Shown in pieces: positions 56,363-64,000 of a stretch of 64,000 nucleotides of DNA (its first letter is position 1; the number at the start of each line of letters is the position of its first letter). This stretch comes from Hermodice carunculata (lineage: Eukaryota; Annelida; Polychaeta; Eunicida; Amphinomidae), in contig OZ026615.1 of the NCBI GenBank assembly GCA_964020975.1, positions 82,384,662-82,448,661 on the forward strand, given 5' to 3'. The notes beneath the pieces were generated by a model. It searched no databases, had not been told where the DNA came from, and saw only the letters and a program-made list of their open reading frames with translations. The translations under genes and the position numbers were made by a program.

Positions 56363-58384
56363 ATGGAACCAATTAACGTCAACAAAGTACATCAAACCTA
56401 CTTATCTGAACAATCTGTTGTCAATCTCTCCTCCCGCACCTTCACCAAATCAGAGGTCGATATTCTCTCTATGGGACTTACTTTCTGTCCCACACCCAAA
56501 AGACCCGACAGGGGAGAAATCATGGATGACCTAGACGAGTTCCTTCGGAAACTCAAGATTCGTTTTTTCTTTAGAGATGAAGAATGGTCAGAACCGAGGA
56601 ACCCCGCCCTCAAGGAGTTTAGAACCAAAAGCCGGTTCAACCCACCCCCTGGCGAAGATCAATTCCTCGACGCCTTCATCCCTATCATTAGGAAAGAGGC
56701 CCGTACAACCCCTATGGGCAGGAACCCCAAACCTAATGTCACCCCAGAACAGTTGGAGGCTCTGGAATCCCTCAGGAAGAACCCTGAAATCATCATTAAA
56801 AAAGCCAACAAAGGCTCGGCTATCGTAGTCATGAACACTCAGGACTACATCAAAGAAGCTGAACTTCAACTCAATGACATTAACTTCTATACAGAAGTTA
56901 ATAGAGACCTCACTGAAGAGAATGTAGAAGCAATCCATAAATTATTACAGGATCTCCATCATCGAGGCGACATTAATGACACCACCCTTAGATACTTTTT
57001 GGCCACTGAATATGAAACACCCCAGTTTTACCTACTGCCAAAAATATACAAAAAAGGTGTCCCAGGCCGCCCCATTTTGAGCGCCACTGACGGCCCTACG
57101 GACAAGCTATCACGCTTCATAGACACATATATACGCCACCTAGTCCCGAAGATACCAACTTATATTAGGGACACTGGCGATTTCCGGTTGAAAATTCAAG
57201 AATTCAACCAGAATCCACCTACGAGCCCTTATATTGTCTTTACCTTGGATGTGGTTTCACTGTGTACCAATATACCGAACCACGAAGGTATAGTAGCTAC
57301 GGTAGTAGCACTAAACAAAGATCCAAATCCGTCCTTACGCATGACGGCCATAGCCGGAATGATGAAAGAAGTCTTACATAGCAACAATTTTTACTTCAAC
57401 GGCCGCCACTTTCTCCAAATTGGTGGTACGGCTATGGGCTCAGCAATGGCACCATCTTTTGCCAATATTTTCATGTCATACCTAGAACAAAGGCTCCTGA
57501 AGAATTCTGTCCGCAAACCAGAAGTTTTCTGGCAGTACATAGACGATTGCTTCGGCATCTGGGTCCATGGAGAGACATATCTTTTAGAATGGAGAGACTT
57601 GCTCAATGAACAACACCCGTCCATCAAATTCACTTTAGAATTTTCTTATCAAGAGGTCAACTTCTTGAACACCACAGTCTACAAACAAAACGATGGCACA
57701 CTAGGCACCACTCTATACTGCAAACCAACAGATACGCATAGCTATCTGCATTACAAATCATGCCATCCAACACACGTCACCAAATCTCTCCCTTATAGCC
57801 AATTCCTAAGGGTCATTAAAATCTGCTCGAATCCGCAAGACAGAGACAAACACCTTCAGTCCATGGTCAATCACTTCCGGAAAAGAGGTTACCCACCCAC
57901 TCTCCTGGAGCACAACTTGGAAAGAGCCCTCTTAAAATCTAGGCAAGATATCCTACTTACTACCCCCCGACCTACGTCTGACAATAAGGTATCACTCATA
58001 CATACCTACAATCCACAAAACCCCAAAACCAAGAAACTTGTCTTGCATTACTTGAACGTTTTGAACTTGTCCACCGAGGGACGTCAAACGTTCACAGAGA
58101 AACCCATCTTTGGGTTTAGAAGGTGCCTGAACCTCAAGGATATGTTGGTCCACTCTAAACTAACATACCCTGTCCCTAATAAAGGGACCCAGGGATACAC
58201 TCCACGCAACCCACATGATCCGTGCAGCAGAGACAACTGCTTCATATGCAGAATGATCATGAAACATAAGACCGCCATCTGCTCTAAGTCCAAAAAGAGA
58301 TATCCACTGCCACAAACAGCAGACTGCCAAAGCAGAAACGTGGTATATCTGCTCACATGTTTGAATGTACCAAACAATACATAG
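56363..58384 (+). CDS. Penelope-like reverse transcriptase, 673 codons
   Basis: ATG start. Motifs: LTFCPTPKRPDRGEI (~50), KKANKGSAIVV (~145), FYLLPKIYKKG (~221), motif A TLDVVSLCTNIPNHEG (~292; Cys where Tyr is usual), motif B GTAMGSAMAPSFANIF (~355), motif C YIDD (~390), VNFLNTTVY (~428), PTDTHSYLHYKSCHP (~451), and the Cys-rich linker CSRDNCFICR near ~626. The endonuclease domain is not completed in this frame. Shares its layout with the RT at 35936 but little exact sequence. Confidence 0.85.
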   Translation: MEPINVNKVHQTYLSEQSVVNLSSRTFTKSEVDILSMGLTFCPTPKRPDRGEIMDDLDEFLRKLKIRFFFRDEEWSEPRNPALKEFRTKSRFNPPPGEDQFLDAFIPIIRKEARTTPMGRNPKPNVTPEQLEALESLRKNPEIIIKKANKGSAIVVMNTQDYIKEAELQLNDINFYTEVNRDLTEENVEAIHKLLQDLHHRGDINDTTLRYFLATEYETPQFYLLPKIYKKGVPGRPILSATDGPTDKLSRFIDTYIRHLVPKIPTYIRDTGDFRLKIQEFNQNPPTSPYIVFTLDVVSLCTNIPNHEGIVATVVALNKDPNPSLRMTAIAGMMKEVLHSNNFYFNGRHFLQIGGTAMGSAMAPSFANIFMSYLEQRLLKNSVRKPEVFWQYIDDCFGIWVHGETYLLEWRDLLNEQHPSIKFTLEFSYQEVNFLNTTVYKQNDGTLGTTLYCKPTDTHSYLHYKSCHPTHVTKSLPYSQFLRVIKICSNPQDRDKHLQSMVNHFRKRGYPPTLLEHNLERALLKSRQDILLTTPRPTSDNKVSLIHTYNPQNPKTKKLVLHYLNVLNLSTEGRQTFTEKPIFGFRRCLNLKDMLVHSKLTYPVPNKGTQGYTPRNPHDPCSRDNCFICRMIMKHKTAICSKSKKRYPLPQTADCQSRNVVYLLTCLNVPNNT

Positions 58385-58647
58385 GCGAAACTAAAAGAAT
58401 GACACGGGATAGATACTTGGAACATGAAAGATCCATTAGACTACAGAAAGTGAGCCCCATACGTGACCACTGGCACACCCAGGGCCACACCCGTGATGAC
58501 ATTCTTTTCATCCAAATTCTGGAAGTTATAGATAGAGACCCAGACCTAGAGTCGTCTACCATGTTCAGGAGGAAAAGAGAACGTCATTGGATATATGAGT
58601 TCAACACCTTAGAACCGGATGGTCTCAACACACTTGGTTGCGGGTGA
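58357..58647 (+). CDS. Penelope-like GIY-YIG endonuclease portion, separate frame
   Basis: Contains KQYIGETKR, RYLEHERSI, HWHTQGH and a C-terminal RERHWIYEFNTLEPDGLNT, matching the GIY-YIG part of the intact element (KQYVGQT, LREHF, KHWMHQL). Overlaps the end of the RT frame in another frame, so this copy is not functional as it stands. Confidence 0.75.
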   Translation: MFECTKQYIGETKRMTRDRYLEHERSIRLQKVSPIRDHWHTQGHTRDDILFIQILEVIDRDPDLESSTMFRRKRERHWIYEFNTLEPDGLNTLGCG

Positions 58648-58839
58648 TTCTCTCTCCTCTCATTTAGTATACTTTATTGCAATGTTTTTTTTTTCCTGCT
58701 CCCCTCTTGATGTTGAGAAGGAAATTGTACCCAATTTTATTTGTTTTTTGCTATTTTTGCCATTATTTTTATTTTCCTTCCTCCTCTGCCAGATTTTTTT
58801 TTTTCAAATTTATAAACCAAGCAATAAAATAATGCTGGC

Positions 58840-60090
58840 CTTATCTGTTGGTACTCATAGCATCCTTCTTCACGGACTGACAGGTCGAAAGGTAGGTCCT
58901 ACCATAGTGGGACCTCCCACTGGTCTTAGTCATCGTGAAGAGGTGGCCCTTTGGGTGCCTAGAGGATCCCAATCAGGTGGACCTCAAGTACTGGACATGG
59001 AAAACTCGTTTTCTGTTAACACTCACTTTGGGGGCTAGAAAAAGTGAGATCCACGCTGTACCACATGACCAAATCCAATGGTTACCTGACCACTCCAAGG
59101 TGACCCTGAGGCCTCACTTGGGCTTCTTTGCCAAGAACCAGGTGGCCCGAGATCAATCTACAGCTTTTAGGGGTTTCACCCTTCGTGGTATGGATACAGC
59201 TCTTCCCATGGAGGAAAGAGCCCTGTGCCTGGTGAGAGCTCTGTGCTGGTATCTCTTACGCACAGACATTGCCAGGGGTCAGAGACTCGTCCTCTTTTGC
59301 CTCTGAATAACTCCTGTAAGGAGCAGTTATGCCAAAACACTAATTCATCCTGCATTAAGCAAACCATCCTGAAGGCCCAGCTGCATGCTTTCGATAGGCC
59401 TTTGGCTTTAAGCAGGTCTCAGCTAGAGCTCACGAGGTGCGAGCCTTTAATGCCTCCTGGAGTGCCCTAAGGCATGTCGCTGTTGATGATATCCGGGCCT
59501 GCCCCTGGTGATGGTCTATGACTTTCGCCAAGCACTACTTGCCCAACTTGATAGTGCTGGAGAAGGGCATTTATGATTTTGCCGACACAGAAGGCTCCTT
59601 TGCATAGGTTCCTGATACTTGTCCTTAGACTTCCTTTGTCCCCACATGGCGTCAATGTGTTCCAGCTTATGACGCCCTCGGGGTTTTGACATGGCTGTAG
59701 TCTATTGGTCAGCGTACCAAGAGTAGGCCTAGACTTTCGGGCGTATGTCCCAGGTGTCCCCAGGCTGGGAGCCTGTCGAATCGCTTTTTGTGGACACCTC
59801 CTTACAGAACCATACAACTCCCCCCACCACCACCACCACCACGATTGACGGGTCTTCCCAGATCTCCAGGATCAGGAGAGAGGAAATGGACAGCATCCAT
59901 GTACCCATCAGACTGCTATCAAGTTGGCAGGCAATTAACTGAGGGGCCCAGTGCCGTTCCATGCTGGTTGGTAAGGAGGGTTTCCAACTTCGGCCAGGAT
60001 TCTGCTGTTGGCAGCCTCAAGTCCATGTACCTCTGAGGTTTTTCCCTTCCAACCTCACCTCCTCCCTGGGACCGATGGTTGCTTCCAGGC
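58840..60090 (+). mobile_element. Fossil tyrosine-recombinase retroelement (DIRS-like), broken
   Basis: Remains of a tyrosine recombinase of the kind found in DIRS-group elements: recombinase-like text is recognisable in several frames from about 58.9 to 60.07 kb. No matching RT or complete ends in the window. Interrupted several times; looks old. Family assignment is by recalled resemblance only. A (CCA)n run at about 59823-59841 lies within it. Confidence 0.5.
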
Positions 60091-60325
60091 TGTCAGTCCC
60101 GCTAGTCCTCTATTTAGTACGTCTGTTGCATTACACCTTCCTCCATTGCGTTTGTATATCGGCAATGGTGGCTGAGAAGTAATGTTATGTAACCAATACG
60201 TGAAAATTTTTAATAATTTCAGAAGAACACAGGAGTATGCCCACCAGGAGTCACCGCCAGACCCAGAGGAACCACAAATTGGTGCCACCTGGGCATTCAG
60301 GTTTTTGGAACAATCAAGGAACTCA

Positions 60326-60352
60326 ATTGTGTTGGGCATTATGCCCAACACA
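60326..60352. repeat. Short perfect inverted repeat
   Basis: GTGTTGGGCAT / ATGCCCAACAC, 11-bp arms about a single central T. Significance unknown. Confidence 0.7.
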
Positions 60353-60639
60353 CAGGTCTTGGTAATGGTGGTTCAGAGGTAAGTATACTCACTAATACTG
60401 CAATTAAAAATTTCACATATTACAGGAGAAAAAATGCAAGGTGTCAAAAAAAAATAACAACATGAGACCCATAAGCCTAATGCTCTGCTGGCATCGGGGC
60501 TATATTGCACCTGTTCATTTCAAAGCTACGAGTCCTCAAGTGGCTTCTGAACATATAAAGCTTAATGTAAAAAATGTCCACCAGATGGAACTTGGCTCCA
60601 CATGTAATCATTGCTTGTTTGTGCAACTCCTGTGATGAA

Positions 60640-62216
60640 TATTGTTGCATGTGCCAAGACTACAATCAGGTCTTTAACTTTATGTCCTCAGTGACCTTGA
60701 GACAGAAGATCAAGGACACCCAGATTATGTAATACATGAGGCCCATAGGTCTGATTGGAGCTGTGCTGACATTGCCATTGAACTCCAAGCTACACTGTAC
60801 CATTACAAAATCACCTCTTTCAACTTTACAGGCATGGTGACCTCACAAAAATAAGTAAGGTCACTGATATTACATACGATTCCAGCTTTGGACAATGTCT
60901 ATATATCCTATAAATTTGGCAAGTCTAATCCAATCACTTTTCGAAATTTGGAATTCTGTATCTTAAAACACATTTTGGCTCATAATTTACATCAAATTAT
61001 AGGTGGCCCCACTAGTATCATTACCAACTTAGACATCCCCCCCAATCCCACCAAAATTGGTGAAGATCTGCTGCAAATTAAAAATGCTAGAGTGTTACCA
61101 AGATTTTTATATTTTGACCCCCATATTGCATAATATTGTATGTGGCGCCAACAATGTTAAAAAAAACAAACAAGATTTTGATACCTCTTATAGGACCTGA
61201 AAGTTATATTGGGCTAACTTGAAAACTGTGGACAGTACTGCAGTCACAAGATTTTTACATTTTGACCTGTATATAATATAATACTATTGGTGGCGCCACC
61301 AACATTGATGTGGACAAAGATTTTTATACACTTTATAACTCCTAAATGTTATATGGGTGTATCTCAAGAATTGTCGGGTGCACAGCATTCCCAAGATGAC
61401 CCCAATACTCAAACTGGTCATTCGACCTTGACCTTCAACTCAGATTTAAAAATTATGTTCAAAATATGCGCCCTACATTCAGCTTTCCATATATAGTCTG
61501 TTTGTTCAAATTGGGTAATAACTTTTCAAGTTATTGATGAAAAACAATAAACTTGGACAAGCGCCAAGCTTCCTAATTACTGGGTCACAGTGACCCAAAA
61601 AGCAGGTCACCAAATATAGTTTTATGTTTTATGTAATCAAGTGCAATTTTGATCTGGGGGCTCAATTCTCTTTGCCACTGATGTCTAAGCTACACCATGC
61701 CATTACAAAACCACCTTTTCAACTTTACAGGCATGGTGACCTCACAAAAATACATCAAGGTCACCCATATTACATAACATTCTACCTTTGGCGATGGTCT
61801 ATATATCATATAAATTTGGCAAGTCTAATCCAATTATTTTTCTAAATATGGAATTGTACATCTTAAAACACATTTTGGCTCATAATTTGTCAAATTATAG
61901 ATGGCACCACTAGTATTATTAGCAACATAGACTTTGACCTCCCCCAATCCCACCAAACTTGGTGAAGATTCGCCAAAAATTAAACGTGCTAAAGTATTCA
62001 GAAGATTTTCACATTTTGACCCCTGTATTACATAATGTAGGTGGTGCCACCAATATCAAATGCGGCCTAGATTTTCATACACCCTATAAGTCCTGAAAGT
62101 TATATTAGGCTAACTTGAAAACCGTGGATGGTATCGCACTAATGAGCAAAAGTTTACAGACAGACATGGGCGGCCGCATAAGCTCTGCGACCTTTGGTCA
62201 GCAGAGCTAAAAAGAA
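60640..62216 (+). mobile_element. Hairpin-ended tandem-core element, family F, with ~905-bp duplication
   Basis: Two long units (about 60780-61270 and 61685-62150) share 'ttacaggcatggtgacctca', 'ctatatatcatataaatttg' and 'atggcaccactagtatta'. The right end is a hairpin, AGCTCTGCGACC / GGTCAGCAGAGCT (62180-62210), followed by AAAAAG; same plan as family B. Left end not identified. Confidence 0.5.
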
Positions 62217-63162
62217 TTAGAAGCTAATCAGGGACCGCAGAACCCCTTGGCCAGAACCGAGGGGCAGACAAACAGACGGATGCATAGCTGACGACAATAC
62301 CCCTCCAGTTGGTCAGGCTACTTCTGTGTAACCTAATAACAAAGCTTAGGTGCAAATGCAATGAGCTGAGATATCATGGCAAGGCCATTTTTCTTCAATG
62401 CAGTACTGTGACCTAAATATGTGACCCAGTGACCTAGTTTTCCATAGGCACCTGAGGCATCCTTAGGACCAACTGTCACAAATAATTGATGAAGCTACAT
62501 TCAATATTTTTTAAAATATTGTGTTAACGCCTTTTTTTTCTTCAATATAGTAGTGACCTACTTTTTGATAGGCACCTGAAGCACCTCAATGGCTTTCTGT
62601 GATAAAAATTTGGTCTCTTCAGTGAGAATTTCTGGAGATATGGTGTGGCAAGGCCATTTTTTTCAATGCAGCACTGGTGACCTAAATATGTGACCCAGTG
62701 ACCTATTTTTACTTGATGTCTGAGGCATCCTTAGAACCAACTGTCATAAATAATTGGTGCAGCTACGAGTAATTTAATATTTAAAGATGTCACTGTATGG
62801 CCATTTTTCTTCAATGCAGCACTGTGACCTAAATATGTGGCCCAGTGACATAGTTTTCAATAGGCATCTGGGGCATCCTTAGACCCAACTGTCATAAATA
62901 ATTGATGAAGCTACATTCAATATTTTTAAGATAGTGTTAACGCTGTTTTTTTTTTTTTTTGCAATGTAGCACTGTTACCTTAAAAGGAGACCTAGTGACC
63001 TACTTTTCAATAGGCACCTGAAGCACCTCAATAACCCCGTGATAAAAATTTGGTCTCTGTAAAGTGAGTATTTTTGGAGATATGGGGTTAACAAGGCATG
63101 GACGCATAGATGGACAGGTAGGAGACAATACCCCTCCGGTCTTATGAGCCGAGGGGTAAAAA
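62217..63162 (+). mobile_element. Hairpin-ended tandem-core element, another family
   Basis: Units of ~270-300 bp with 'ctgtgacctaaatatgtgac' and 'ccagtgacctagttttcaat', 'ggcatccttag'. Right end: TACCCCTCCGG / CCGAGGGGTA hairpin (about 63129-63157) then AAAAAAG, with 'gacgcatagatggacaggta' before it. An earlier ACAATACCCCTCCAG at about 62299 is a decayed second right end. Confidence 0.5.
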
Positions 63163-64000
63163 AGCCTATTTTGAGCACTATTTTGTTTATATATCAGCTG
63201 CAAAATCAGAAGGATTCTGTGATCAAACCCTACGGTTGGCTGCCAAACTTAGGTCCCAAGTTTCATAAAAAAATTCTGTATATTAAGAAATATGTACCTT
63301 GCCACACTGTTATTATGTTCACACAGCTAACAGAATCTATAGAATTCATTTTACTTCAGTATTTGTAGTATTACATCCTATTATTGATTACATCTTTAGT
63401 TAAAATGATTCAAAGCAAGATGCTGTAAACAAGGAACTCCTTCTACGTGGCCCCAGAGATAGCGGATCTCAATCCTTAGCTGGGGTCATCCTGACATATT
63501 TCTCAAAAGCTTTTGTCGATTACGATTAAATACATATCAGTCACATATCTTGTATTCATTTTTTTTGATACTGTCATATAAAAACTTTCTGAGTTTCGAG
63601 TTCATCATCAGGGAAATAGAACACAATAAAAACACAAATACAAATTCATGAGTTTTTTTAAGTTTATTGTCATATCAAATAGGCATAATACACCATGATC
63701 ATTTTGCACAAATTATTCATCATACTACCACAGTGCTCATCCTTTCTTGGACAACTAAAAGTGTTATTGTATTTTGACATACAAGAGTGCAACATGCCAT
63801 CAATTTCTCTGAATATTTTACTTTCAAAGATTTACACCACTGTACAGATTCAATATCTTGATCATGTCCTCCTTCTATTAGTTGTCTGCCTCTACCCAGC
63901 ATTTCAATGTTGTCTGACCTCTAATGGAACAGGAATCAAGATCCTTGGAGTCTACTTTAATCATAAGTTAGGCAACTGCACTGTGACCAATTTTACTGAA
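63163..64000. other. No gene seen
   Basis: AT-rich. A minus-strand cctgatgatgaactcgaaac (about 63590-63615) vaguely recalls a hammerhead core but lacks a pairing stem II. Nothing else recognised. Confidence 0.35.

Larger units (their letters stand above)
55205..58800 (+). mobile_element. Second Penelope-like element, older, broken
   Basis: Order: promoter-like cluster, degenerate hammerhead motif, an ORF1-like region interrupted several times (about 55335-56220), an RT frame (56363-58384) and a separate GIY-YIG frame (58357-58647), then a pyrimidine-rich 3' region. Only distantly related to the element at 35464 (same motifs, low identity), so a different family. No pseudo-LTR pair or target duplication found. 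Followed at once by an unrelated fossil. Confidence 0.8.

Noticed and set aside
63590-63615. Minus-strand ctgatga...cgaaac as a third hammerhead
   Set aside because: The stretch between the two core boxes cannot form stem II and no stem I partner is visible.

Overview
This is animal nuclear DNA, AT-rich and crowded with mobile-element debris. Spliced exons with GT/AG borders, THAP and hAT DNA transposons, Penelope-like retroelements with hammerhead ribozymes, and tandem-core elements carrying ACGG microsatellites all fit a marine invertebrate (mollusc, amphioxus or similar). I cannot fix the phylum from sequence alone.

The only host gene I can support is an ADF/cofilin gene on the minus strand. 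Three coding exons are read: 48368-48503, 45960-46092 and 17169-17334. Phases match at both junctions, and with a start Met from an unseen first exon they give a product of 145 residues. The last intron is about 28.6 kb (17335-45959), so nearly half of the window is one cofilin intron packed with repeats.

Layout. 1-6640: a short ORF of unknown status, then several copies of a hairpin-ended repeat in both orientations, with microsatellites. 6640-17168: mostly sequence I do not recognise, probably including the cofilin 3' UTR, plus two hairpin-ended elements. 17169-48503: the cofilin exons; their introns hold five or more families of tandem-core elements, a hAT element with another nested in it, a second hAT-like element, a pogo-type MITE, a 13-copy ~145-bp satellite, a LINE fragment, and a nearly pristine 5-kb Penelope-like element (35464-40430). 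48504-64000: a second MITE, a large inverted repeat, a broken THAP transposase of DNA-transposon type, an older Penelope-like element, a fossil tyrosine-recombinase retroelement, and more tandem-core arrays.

Two observations stand out. First, the Penelope-like element has a 10-bp target duplication, ~98% identical pseudo-LTRs, a full-length RT/GIY-YIG frame, and in each pseudo-LTR a complete type I hammerhead ribozyme whose stem III is a 6-nt palindrome. Second, at least five repeat families with unrelated ends share one plan: a small 5' hairpin, a family-specific motif S, tandem cores rich in TGACCTTG/CAAGGTCA, often an ACGG-like microsatellite, and a 3' hairpin made of S and its complement. 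This resembles Helentron/DINE/pearl-type non-autonomous elements, but the shared plan and shared core across families deserve attention.
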